A stretch of 15,319 nucleotides of DNA from Prevotellaceae bacterium UBA3849 (GTDB taxonomy: Bacteria > Bacteroidota > Bacteroidia > Bacteroidales > Bacteroidaceae), in contig DGHL01000046.1 of NCBI GenBank assembly GCA_002392645.1, forward strand, positions 1 through 15,319. The letters run 5' to 3'. How positions within the stretch are numbered: position 1 is the first letter of the stretch; each line of letters starts with the position of its first letter. A program made the position numbers and the translations under genes. A model generated the notes under the pieces. The model searched no databases. It was not told where the DNA came from and saw nothing but the letters and a program-made list of their open reading frames with translations. Positions 1-6,441 of the stretch are shown here, in pieces.

Positions 1-22
1 GTGGGAATTATTAGAACCCACC
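1..22. repeat. dispersed ~23-bp palindromic motif, copy 1
   Basis: GTGGG (1-5) and CCCAC (17-21) form an inverted repeat around an AT-rich centre, just past the stop codon of the phosphopantetheinyl transferase gene. Read on the minus strand it is GGTGGG-TTCTAATAA-TTCCCAC, which matches the motifs at 5113-5135 and 9713-9735 except at about three positions. It may be cut by the window edge. It could end transcription of the minus-strand gene, but no T-run is visible in the window. Confidence 0.5.
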
Positions 23-600
23 TAATCCGAATAATGCGCCACGCTCCATGCGTAGCCCTTCTCTTTGTTCAATCCACAATCAATGACGATGCCATTCAAC
101 CTCTCTGACGACAGACAAGTCTTCATGTCATCGTTTATACCTTCGCCGGTAAGTTTCAGCAATGCCTCCTTGCGTGTCCACAACATGGTGAACTCCACAT
201 CCGGGTCTGCCGATTCCTGTATGCGCTGCATCTCTTCGTCGCACATGCAGTAGCGTGCAAGCCGTTCCCCGTACCTGCCTATGCACTCTACGTCAATGCC
301 CACTTCATTGTCACTGACCGCACAGGCTACCGCCTTCCTACAATGCGAAAGATTGAAATATATCATCTCATCGCACAATGGCATCTTAACGTATGGCTTG
401 CCGTGCTCTGCTATCCGGAATTCAGGTTGAAAACCCAGCATCTCACTCAGCAGATTATATGACAAAGCGCACTCCCTCTGTCCCTGCTCGTGGCGAAACT
501 TCAGCGCAGCCTCCCTGCGCCATTGCGGCAAGGAATCAAGCAAGCGCCTCAACGATTCTGCATCTGTAGCGAAGTCATCTATTATTCTATACTCTGTCAT
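22..600 (-). CDS. Sfp-type 4'-phosphopantetheinyl transferase
   Basis: This enzyme transfers the 4'-phosphopantetheine arm of coenzyme A to a serine of acyl carrier protein or a similar carrier, in the cytoplasm. The 192-residue protein carries the superfamily motifs in order: NLSHC at residues 83-87, GIDVE at 101-105 and WTRKEALLKLTGEGI at 141-155. D103, E105 and E145 match the usual Mg2+-binding acidic residues. The length is somewhat short for Sfp (about 224 aa) but common in Bacteroidetes. It is divergent from fabI, which fits a role in activating ACP for fatty-acid synthesis, although a secondary-metabolite carrier cannot be excluded. The ATG at 598-600 is the only plausible start. Its promoter lies so close that the transcript should be almost leaderless. 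Confidence 0.9.
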   Translation of the reverse strand: MTEYRIIDDFATDAESLRRLLDSLPQWRREAALKFRHEQGQRECALSYNLLSEMLGFQPEFRIAEHGKPYVKMPLCDEMIYFNLSHCRKAVACAVSDNEVGIDVECIGRYGERLARYCMCDEEMQRIQESADPDVEFTMLWTRKEALLKLTGEGINDDMKTCLSSERLNGIVIDCGLNKEKGYAWSVAHYSD

Positions 601-607
601 GTAATTG

Positions 608-639
608 CAAAGTTACGAAACTTTTCTCAAACAACAAAA
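608..639 (-). promoter_or_regulatory. promoter of the phosphopantetheinyl transferase gene
   Basis: On the minus strand, TTTTG (635-639) is followed after 19 nt by TAACTTTG (608-615). This matches the Bacteroidetes -33/-7 consensus (TTTG, 19-21 nt, TAnnTTTG). The -7 box ends only 7 nt before the ATG, so transcription would start at about 601-603 and leave almost no 5' leader. Confidence 0.75.
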
Positions 640-779
640 TTAAAAACTACTAATTGAACTATTTTTAAGATTTTAACTATTATGTATATAATAGACATAG
701 AGAACTGCACGAAACTAATGATTTGCGCAAAAATTCACTAATAAATTATTATGCCGATGTGTTTTTTTGCATAATTTTG

Positions 780-810
780 TTGTGTATCTCAACGAATTAT
801 TGTAATTTTG
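780..810 (+). promoter_or_regulatory. promoter of fabI
   Basis: TAATTTTG (803-810) matches the Bacteroidetes -7 box. TTG at 780-782 lies 20 nt upstream; an alternative TTTTG at 775-779 is 24 nt away. The predicted start is near 816, giving a leader of about 30 nt. The AT-rich stretch from 640 to 770 between the two divergent promoters shows no other clear signal. Confidence 0.65.
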
Positions 811-846
811 CACTCAGTTTAATAAATACTGAATAGAAAAACAAAA

Positions 847-1710
847 ATGGCTTACAACTTACTTAAAGGCAAGCGAGGCATCATCTTTGGTGCGCTGAAC
901 GATCAGTCTATCGCTTGGAAAGTAGCAGAACGCGCTGTTGAAGAAGGCGCACAGATCGTACTCACAAACACTGCCGTAGCGATACGTATGGGTACACTTG
1001 ACGAACTGGCTAAGAAAACCAACGCAGCAGCCGTGATACCTGCCGATGCTACAAGCGTAGAAGATCTCGAGAACCTCTTCACTGAGGCTCAGAAGGCCCT
1101 CGGAGGTAAGATTGATTTCGTGCTGCACTCTTGTGCAATGTCTGTAAACATGCGTAAGAAACGTACATACGACGACCTCGACTACAACTTCCTTGACAAG
1201 ACGCTCGACATCTCAGCCATATCATTCCACAAGATGATACAGGTGGCAAAGAAGCTTGATGCCATTGCCGACTGCGGCTCTATCGTAGCGCTGACATACG
1301 TAGCAAGCCACCGCACATTCTTCGGTTACAACGATATGGCTGACGCCAAGGCCCTGCTCGAGTCCATCACACGTTCATTCGGATACATCTACGGACGCGA
1401 GAAAGGCGTAAGAGTAAACTGCATATCACAGTCTCCTACGCTGACCACTGCAGGTGGCGGTATCAAAGGATTCGACGGTATGCTCGACTTCGCAGACCGT
1501 ATGTCACCACTTGGTAATGCTACTGCCGATGACTGCGCCGACTACTGCATGACTCTCTTCTCTGACCTGACGAAGAAGGTAACCATGCAGACACTCTTCC
1601 ACGATGGCGGATTCTCTAACATGGGTATGTCACTCAGAGGTATGGAGCAGTACAACAAGTCTTTCATACCAGAGAACACCGACGAGAACGGTAAGATAAT
1701 TTACGGATAA
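847..1710 (+). CDS. fabI: enoyl-[acyl-carrier-protein] reductase (FabI)
   Basis: FabI carries out the NAD(P)H-dependent reduction of trans-2-enoyl-ACP, the last step of each round of type II fatty-acid elongation. The 287-residue protein has a FabI-type cofactor loop (GALNDQSIAW, residues 15-24), HSCAMS at 94-99 where E. coli has HSIGFA, and the catalytic arrangement Tyr151-x9-Tyr161-x6-Lys168, with exactly the spacing of E. coli Y146/Y156/K163. VRVNCIS and HDGGFSNMGM follow, as in the family. It is about 25 residues longer than E. coli FabI, with an extra C-terminal tail as I would expect in Bacteroidetes. It starts at ATG 847 downstream of a good promoter. Other SDR enzymes are unlikely because of the Y-x9-Y-x6-K layout. 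FabI is the triclosan target class, but susceptibility cannot be read from this. Confidence 0.93.
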   Translation: MAYNLLKGKRGIIFGALNDQSIAWKVAERAVEEGAQIVLTNTAVAIRMGTLDELAKKTNAAAVIPADATSVEDLENLFTEAQKALGGKIDFVLHSCAMSVNMRKKRTYDDLDYNFLDKTLDISAISFHKMIQVAKKLDAIADCGSIVALTYVASHRTFFGYNDMADAKALLESITRSFGYIYGREKGVRVNCISQSPTLTTAGGGIKGFDGMLDFADRMSPLGNATADDCADYCMTLFSDLTKKVTMQTLFHDGGFSNMGMSLRGMEQYNKSFIPENTDENGKIIYG

Positions 1711-1722
1711 TCATTCAAAGTG

Positions 1723-1818
1723 TTGAGTTATGAATTATGAGTTATGAATTAAGAGTTATGAGTATCCTCTAAGGATGCAACTCAGAACCTGAGCAACAAC
1801 TCATAATTCATAACTCAA
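1723..1818. repeat. 14-bp tandem repeat and long inverted repeat
   Basis: From 1725 there are three tandem 14-bp units beginning GAGTTATGA. The 21-nt arm at 1723-1743 is perfectly complementary to 1798-1818. A smaller hairpin, CTCAG-AAC-CTGAG, sits inside at 1781-1793. The structure lies 12 nt after the fabI stop and could act as a terminator or attenuator before the PurF-like gene, though no U-tract follows it. Confidence 0.8.
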
Positions 1819-1891
1819 AACTTTTTACAAAGTAAAACGCAACAAATCATAACTCACAACACATAACTCAAAACTTTTTACAAAGTAAAAC
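1809..1891. repeat. 30-bp direct repeat at the PurF-like start codon
   Basis: A perfect 30-bp sequence occurs at 1809-1838 and again at 1862-1891, 53 bp apart. Each copy contains TTTTAC-AAA-GTAAAA, a small inverted repeat. The second copy ends one base before the ATG at 1893, so it forms the ribosome-binding region, while the first copy is an upstream duplicate. No Shine-Dalgarno sequence and no TAnnTTTG promoter are visible here. Confidence 0.85.
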
Positions 1892-1892
1892 C

Positions 1893-3362
1893 ATGGGCGG
1901 CTTTTTCGGCACAATCCAGAAGGAAAGATGCGTAGAGGAGCTCTTCTACGGCATTGACTATCAGTCACACCTCGGCACTAAGCGAGGCGGCATGGCTACA
2001 TACAGTAAAGAGACAGAGGGCTTCAGACGCTCCATACACAACCTGCAGAGCAGCTACTTCCGTACAAAGTTTGAGGAAGAACTGCCTAAGTTCTTCGGTG
2101 AGCAAGGCATCGGCGTGATTTCTGACACAGATGCACAGCCATTGCTGATGAACTCTCACCTCGGACGCTTTGCCATTGTTACCGTCGGCAAGATAAACAA
2201 CGCTGACGAGATAGCAAAGAAGCTACTTGACCAGAATATGGTATTGTCAGAGTTCTCATCTGGCAGAATCAATCCAACCGAACTTATCGGACTGTTGGTA
2301 ATAAAGGGCAAGGACTTCGTTGAAGGTATCGAGAACGTATATCGCAACGTGAAGGGCTCATGCTCTATGCTCATACTTACAGACAACTGCATCATTGCCG
2401 CACGCGACTTCTGGGGACGCACTCCTATCGTCATAGGCAAGAAAGACGGTGCCATGGCCGCCACATCAGAAACGTCGGCTTTCCCTAACCTCGGCTACGA
2501 GATAGAACACTATGTAGGACCAGGCGAAATCGTAAAGCTCACCGCCGACGGCATGGAGACCCTGCGTAAGCCAGAGAAAAACATGCAGGTATGTTCTTTC
2601 CTCTGGATATACTACGGATTCCCTACATCATTCTATGAGGGTAAGAACGTGGAAGACGTACGCTACCATACAGGATACATCATGGGTGAAGAGGATGACA
2701 CCGAGGTGGACAATGCCGGCGGAATACCAGACTCAGGTCTCGGCATGGCTACGGGGTATGCAGCAGGACATAAGGTGCCTTACCAGCGTTGCATATCCAA
2801 ATACACTCCTACATGGTCGCGCTCTTTCATGCCAACCAACCAGAACACGCGCAACTTCGTAGCGAAGATGAAGCTCATTCCGAACAAGGCTATGCTCAAA
2901 GGCAAACGATGCCTGTTCTGCGACGACTCCATCGTGCGTGGCACACAGCTCCGCGAAAACACGAAGGTGCTTAAGGAACTCGGTGCAAAAGAGGTACACA
3001 TGCGCATTGCATGCCCACCTCTTATCTGGGGATGCCCATTCATCAATTTCTCTGCATCGAAGAGCGAACTGGAGCTTATCACGCGTCGTATAATACAGGA
3101 TTTCGAAACTGGTAACAAAGAGGCTACCATGCTCGCTGACGCCGACAAGACGGAGAACGTACAGATACCAGAGGAGAAACTGAAGGCTTATGCTACGACC
3201 GACTCTCCGGAATACAAGGCTATGGTGGCAGAGATAGCAAAGCGACTGAACCTCGACTCCCTGAAGTTTACAAAGCTGGAGACCATCATCGAGGCCATCG
3301 GACTGCCAAAGTGCAAGGTCTGCACCCACTGCTTCGACGGCAGCTCCGCACATACGATGTAA
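1893..3362 (+). CDS. PurF-like phosphoribosyltransferase with degenerate glutaminase domain
   Basis: The 489-residue protein aligns along its length with amidophosphoribosyltransferase (PurF), which uses glutamine and PRPP to make phosphoribosylamine in purine synthesis. The phosphoribosyltransferase half is well preserved: GIPDSGLGMATGYA at 277-290 and the PRPP loop CDDSIVRGT at 343-351. Four cysteines, C234, C381, C477 and C480 (within CKVCTHCFDG), sit where Bacillus subtilis PurF holds its [4Fe-4S] cluster. The N-terminal glutaminase half looks dead. Residue 2 is Gly instead of the nucleophile Cys (MGGFFG), the conserved HVRYPTAG segment reads GVISDTD, and the oxyanion-hole HNGN reads TVGK. 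It may use ammonia, have another substrate, or be regulatory. I do not assign purF because of these losses. The start is ATG 1893, directly after the 30-bp repeat. Confidence 0.82.
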   Translation: MGGFFGTIQKERCVEELFYGIDYQSHLGTKRGGMATYSKETEGFRRSIHNLQSSYFRTKFEEELPKFFGEQGIGVISDTDAQPLLMNSHLGRFAIVTVGKINNADEIAKKLLDQNMVLSEFSSGRINPTELIGLLVIKGKDFVEGIENVYRNVKGSCSMLILTDNCIIAARDFWGRTPIVIGKKDGAMAATSETSAFPNLGYEIEHYVGPGEIVKLTADGMETLRKPEKNMQVCSFLWIYYGFPTSFYEGKNVEDVRYHTGYIMGEEDDTEVDNAGGIPDSGLGMATGYAAGHKVPYQRCISKYTPTWSRSFMPTNQNTRNFVAKMKLIPNKAMLKGKRCLFCDDSIVRGTQLRENTKVLKELGAKEVHMRIACPPLIWGCPFINFSASKSELELITRRIIQDFETGNKEATMLADADKTENVQIPEEKLKAYATTDSPEYKAMVAEIAKRLNLDSLKFTKLETIIEAIGLPKCKVCTHCFDGSSAHTM

Positions 3363-3439
3363 TCAGTCGAAAGATGAGGGGTGATGAGAGATGAGATAAG
3401 AAGGAAGAGTCAAAGCAAGAACTTTCAATTCTATTAAAT

Positions 3440-3712
3440 ATGACACGCGCAATCATAACAGTAGTAGGCAAGGACACCGTAGGTATCATAGCCAAGGTGT
3501 GCACATTCTTGGCTGACAGCCAGATTAATATCCTCGACATATCACAGACCATCGTGCAGGAATACTTCAACATGATGATGATCGTTGACATGTCACGTTG
3601 CAACACTGCATTTGACCAGGTAGCTACAGAACTGGCGTCCATCGGTGACGACATGGGAGTACAGGTAAAATGCCAGTTGGAGGACATCTTTGACAAAATG
3701 CATAGAATTTAA
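3440..3712 (+). CDS. ACT-domain protein, UPF0237 family
   Basis: This 90-residue protein is essentially a single ACT domain. It opens with a beta strand (RAIITVVGKDTVGIIAKV), followed by the helix and NILDISQTI strand typical of ACT domains that bind amino acids or other small ligands. It has no DNA-binding or catalytic part. In streptococci the UPF0237 gene lies directly upstream of a UPF0210 gene, and the same order appears here with a 26-nt gap, so a working partnership is likely. The 77-nt space before it (3363-3439) is purine-rich with GATGAG-like repeats and shows no promoter, so it is probably transcribed with the PurF-like gene. The ligand is unknown. Confidence 0.87.
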   Translation: MTRAIITVVGKDTVGIIAKVCTFLADSQINILDISQTIVQEYFNMMMIVDMSRCNTAFDQVATELASIGDDMGVQVKCQLEDIFDKMHRI

Positions 3713-3738
3713 ATTAATGCATAATTAACAATTCTGAT

Positions 3739-5112
3739 ATGATAAATATATCTGAAGTTCTTGAAACCAACAAGATGATCGAACAAGAGAATCTTGACGT
3801 GCGCACAATCACCATGGGCATAAGCCTGCTTGACTGCGCCGACAAGTCGCTTGACGTCACTTGTGAGAAGATATACAGCAAAATCACATCGCTGGCACGC
3901 AACCTTGTTTCTACAGGCGAAGAGATAAGTCGCGAGTTTGCCATACCTATCGTTAACAAGCGCATATCCATTACGCCTATATCGTTGGTTGGCAGCGCCT
4001 GCTGCAAGATTCCTGCCGACTACGTGCAGATTGCCAAGACCCTTGACAAAGCTGCAAAAGAGGTTGGCGTGAACTTCCTCGGCGGCTACTCTGCCATCGT
4101 AAGCAAAGGCATGACGAAGAGCGATGAACTTCTCATTCGTTCCATACCTCAGGCTTTGGCAGAAACCGAGCGTATATGCTCAAGCATCAATGTGGGCTCT
4201 ACCAAGACGGGCATCAACATGGATGCGGTAAGGCTCATGGGCGAAATAATAAAGCAGACTGCTGAATACACCAAGGAACAAGACTCACTGGGCTGTGCCA
4301 AACTCGTTGTATTGTGCAATGCTCCTGATGATAACCCATTCATGGCTGGCGCCTTCCACGGCGTGTCTGAGGCTGATGCCATCATTAACGTCGGAGTATC
4401 AGGTCCTGGCGTAGTGAAATATGCCTTGGAGCAGATGGACAAAGATGGTCTTGCAAACTTCGAGACTCTCTCTGAGACCATCAAGAAGACTGCATTCAAG
4501 ATTACCCGCGTAGGACAGCTCGTAGCTCAGGAAGCGTCAAAGCGTCTCGGTATACCTTTCGGCATCATCGACCTGTCACTCGCTCCTACGCCTGCCATAG
4601 GCGACTCCGTAGCTGACATCCTGCAGTGCATGGGTGTGGAGCGTGCCGGTGCGCCAGGCACGACGGCATGTCTTGCCATGCTCAACGACCAGGTAAAGAA
4701 GGGCGGCGTGATGGCAAGCTCATACGTAGGAGGACTCTCTGGTGCATTCATACCTGTCAGCGAGGACCAAGGCATGATTGACTCCGTAGTAGCAGGTGCA
4801 CTGACGATTGAGAAACTGGAGGCCATGACCTGCGTATGCTCCGTAGGTCTTGACATGATTGCCATACCTGGCGACACCACTGCTGCTACGATATCAGGCA
4901 TAATAGCCGACGAGAGCGCCATTGGCATGGTAAACCAGAAGACTACAGCCGTGCGCATAATACCTGTAATAGGCAAGAAGGTCGGCGACACGGTAGAGTT
5001 CGGTGGATTACTGGGCTATGCACCGATAATGCCAGTCAATACATTCGGTTGCGAAAGATTCGTAAACAGAGGCGGACGCATACCTGCACCGATACACAGC
5101 TTTAAGAACTAA
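3739..5112 (+). CDS. UPF0210 / DUF711 family protein
   Basis: The 457-residue protein has the length and glycine-rich blocks of the UPF0210 (DUF711, 'PFL family') proteins: GGYSA at residues 115-119, NVGSTKTGIN at 151-160, NAPDDNPFMAGAFHGV at 194-209, GIIDLSLAPTPAIGDSVAD in the middle and GLLGYAPIMPVN near the end. The fold has been likened to glycyl-radical enzymes, but I see no glycyl-radical motif and the biochemical role is unknown. It has no signal peptide or membrane segment, so it should be cytoplasmic. It follows the ACT gene by 26 nt and is probably co-transcribed and perhaps controlled by it. Two hairpins follow its stop codon. Confidence 0.88.
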   Translation: MINISEVLETNKMIEQENLDVRTITMGISLLDCADKSLDVTCEKIYSKITSLARNLVSTGEEISREFAIPIVNKRISITPISLVGSACCKIPADYVQIAKTLDKAAKEVGVNFLGGYSAIVSKGMTKSDELLIRSIPQALAETERICSSINVGSTKTGINMDAVRLMGEIIKQTAEYTKEQDSLGCAKLVVLCNAPDDNPFMAGAFHGVSEADAIINVGVSGPGVVKYALEQMDKDGLANFETLSETIKKTAFKITRVGQLVAQEASKRLGIPFGIIDLSLAPTPAIGDSVADILQCMGVERAGAPGTTACLAMLNDQVKKGGVMASSYVGGLSGAFIPVSEDQGMIDSVVAGALTIEKLEAMTCVCSVGLDMIAIPGDTTAATISGIIADESAIGMVNQKTTAVRIIPVIGKKVGDTVEFGGLLGYAPIMPVNTFGCERFVNRGGRIPAPIHSFKN

Positions 5113-5135
5113 GGTGGGACCTATTAATTCCCACC
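5113..5135. repeat. dispersed ~23-bp palindromic motif, copy 2
   Basis: GGTGGGA (5113-5119) and TCCCACC (5129-5135) are perfect 7-bp arms around CCTATTAAT. The element begins right after the UPF0210 stop codon. It is the most symmetrical of the three copies in the window (others at 1-22 and 9713-9735). Confidence 0.8.
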
Positions 5136-5154
5136 AGGGAATTGCATTTCCCTG
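5135..5154. terminator. second hairpin after the UPF0210 gene
   Basis: CAGGGAA (5135-5141) pairs with TTCCCTG (5148-5154) around a TTGCAT centre, giving a nearly perfect 20-nt palindrome joined to the previous hairpin. Together they may end or weaken transcription between the UPF0210 gene and ddh, but no T-run follows, so the terminator call is tentative. The rest of the gap to ddh (5155-5278) shows no clear promoter. Confidence 0.4.
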
Positions 5155-5278
5155 CCTTGCTTACCATATCAGGGCAAAGCGTCGCAAAGCTCCGAACGGA
5201 AAAGGCGGAAAGACAATTCAGATTTACACAAACACAAACCATAACATTATATAAAATTCAAACAGAGAACATAAGAAA

Positions 5279-6178
5279 ATGAAAAAAATCAGAGCAGCCG
5301 TAGTAGGATACGGCAACATTGGCAAATTTGCCATTGAAGCACTTGAAGCTGCCGAAGACTTCGAGATTGCAGGTGTAGTGCGCCGCAACGGTGCAGAGAA
5401 CAAGCCTATCGAGCTTACACCATACGAGGTAGTTAAGGACATCACCGAACTGAAGGACGTTGACGTGGCTATCCTCGCTACTCCTACACGCTCTTGTCAG
5501 GAGTATGCAGAGAAAATCCTTGCCATGGGTATCAACACTGTTGACTCTTTCGACATCCACACCTCTATCGTTGACTATCGTCGTGCGCTCATGCCAATCT
5601 GCCAGAAGAACAATGCAGTGGCAGTGATAGCAGCAGGTTGGGACCCAGGTTCTGACTCTGTAGTCCGCACACTGATGCAGTCACTCGCTCCAAAGGGTCT
5701 TTCTTACACCAACTTCGGTCCTGGTCGCTCTATGGGACACTCTGTATGCGTACGCTCAAAGGCTGGCGTGAAAGATGCTCTCTCTATGACCATCCCTGTA
5801 GGTGAAGGCATACACCGCCGCATGGTATATGTAGAACTTGAGGACGGTGCTAACCTCGATGAGGTTACAAAGGCTATCAAGGCTGACCCTTACTTCGCTA
5901 ACGACGAGACTCACGTATTCCAGGTTGAGTCTGTTGACGCGCTCAACGACGTTGGACACGGCGTTAACCTCACACGCAAGGGCGTATCTGGCAAGACTCA
6001 CAACCAGCTCTTCGAGTTCAATATGAAGATCAACAACCCTGCGCTCACCGCCCAGGTACTTGTCAACGTGGCTCGCGCCTCTATGAAGCAGCAGCCAGCT
6101 TGCTACACCATGGTAGAGATTCCTGTAATCGACTATCTGCCAGGTGACCGTGAGGATCTTATCTCACACCTCGTATAA
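5279..6178 (+). CDS. ddh: meso-diaminopimelate dehydrogenase
   Basis: The enzyme interconverts L-tetrahydrodipicolinate, with ammonia and NADPH, and meso-2,6-diaminopimelate in one step, bypassing the longer succinylase or acetylase routes to lysine and peptidoglycan precursors. The 299-residue protein opens with a Rossmann dinucleotide loop (GYGNIG at 10-15). The substrate region WDPGSDS at 121-127 and FGPGRSMGHS at 146-155 correspond to WDPG and WGPGLSQGHS of Corynebacterium glutamicum Ddh. The C-terminal segment ARASMKQQPACYTMVEIP also matches the family. It is about 20 residues shorter than the Corynebacterium enzyme. The ATG at 5279 gives a direct start on the first strand of the Rossmann fold. 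It is followed by a strong terminator, so it ends the plus-strand gene series. Confidence 0.92.
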   Translation: MKKIRAAVVGYGNIGKFAIEALEAAEDFEIAGVVRRNGAENKPIELTPYEVVKDITELKDVDVAILATPTRSCQEYAEKILAMGINTVDSFDIHTSIVDYRRALMPICQKNNAVAVIAAGWDPGSDSVVRTLMQSLAPKGLSYTNFGPGRSMGHSVCVRSKAGVKDALSMTIPVGEGIHRRMVYVELEDGANLDEVTKAIKADPYFANDETHVFQVESVDALNDVGHGVNLTRKGVSGKTHNQLFEFNMKINNPALTAQVLVNVARASMKQQPACYTMVEIPVIDYLPGDREDLISHLV

Positions 6179-6204
6179 TATATTACAACATTATATAGCA
6201 CAAT

Positions 6205-6246
6205 AAAGACGGAGCACTTCCTACCATAGGACAGTGCTCCGTCTTT
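6205..6246 (+). terminator. rho-independent terminator of ddh
   Basis: AAAGACGGAGCACT (6205-6218) pairs perfectly with AGTGCTCCGTCTTT (6233-6246). The loop holds an inner CCTA-CCA-TAGG hairpin. The stem runs into TTTT on the plus strand, 26 nt after the ddh stop codon. The A-run on the left means it could also work for minus-strand transcription. Confidence 0.9.
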
Positions 6247-6250
6247 TATC

Positions 6251-6346
6251 TTAGTTGCAATTTGTCAGCGGATTAGGACATATCCATTCCTTCTCTATCC
6301 AGCCTGTGTGCTTGCCGTCTCCCGTCTTCACCTTTATCCAGTTTGC
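6251..6346 (-). pseudogene. remnant of a bacterial SH3-domain protein
   Basis: One minus-strand frame reads 31 codons between stop codons at 6347-6349 and 6251-6253. It starts ANWIKVKTGDGKHTGWIEKE, continues WICPNPL and ends TNCN. The pattern of W-x-K-V, a DGK turn and GWI-x4-W matches the last strands of bacterial SH3-like domains. No start codon or upstream domain exists: a stop codon precedes it at once and the adjoining sequence (6350-6388) is A/T-rich. It therefore looks like the 3' end of a decayed gene. The alternative is chance coding-like sequence, but the family-like pattern makes that less likely. Confidence 0.55.
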
Positions 6347-6388
6347 TCAAAATACAAAAAAAAATAAAAATTATTTTTATACGGATTA

Positions 6389-6420
6389 TTTGCTCGTTTA
6401 AGAAATAATTGCTAACTTTG
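6389..6420 (+). promoter_or_regulatory. promoter of thyA
   Basis: TTTG (6389-6392), 20 nt, then TAACTTTG (6413-6420) matches the Bacteroidetes consensus exactly. Transcription should begin near 6426, about 16 nt before the ATG. This rules out the upstream in-frame TTG at 6409, which lies inside the promoter. Confidence 0.85.
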
Positions 6421-6441
6421 CAAAAAAGAAAAGATATCTTC

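Noticed and set aside
2733..3353. 206-codon minus-strand open frame opposite the PurF-like gene
   Set aside because: It lies wholly within a clearly coding plus-strand gene with family motifs, has no recognisable domain, and is rich in Cys, Leu and Arg as expected for an antisense shadow.
4527..4991. 154-codon minus-strand frame opposite the UPF0210 gene
   Set aside because: Its Ser/Met/Pro-rich composition mirrors the opposite strand of a conserved gene; no motif or promoter supports it.
5155..5278. Short coding-like frames between the UPF0210 gene and ddh
   Set aside because: Several frames stay open for about 30 codons and are Lys/Arg-rich, but none has a plausible start or recognisable pattern.
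6409..6441. Longer thyA start at an upstream TTG
   Set aside because: That codon lies within the -33/-7 promoter, and ATG 6442 gives exactly the E. coli N-terminus and length.
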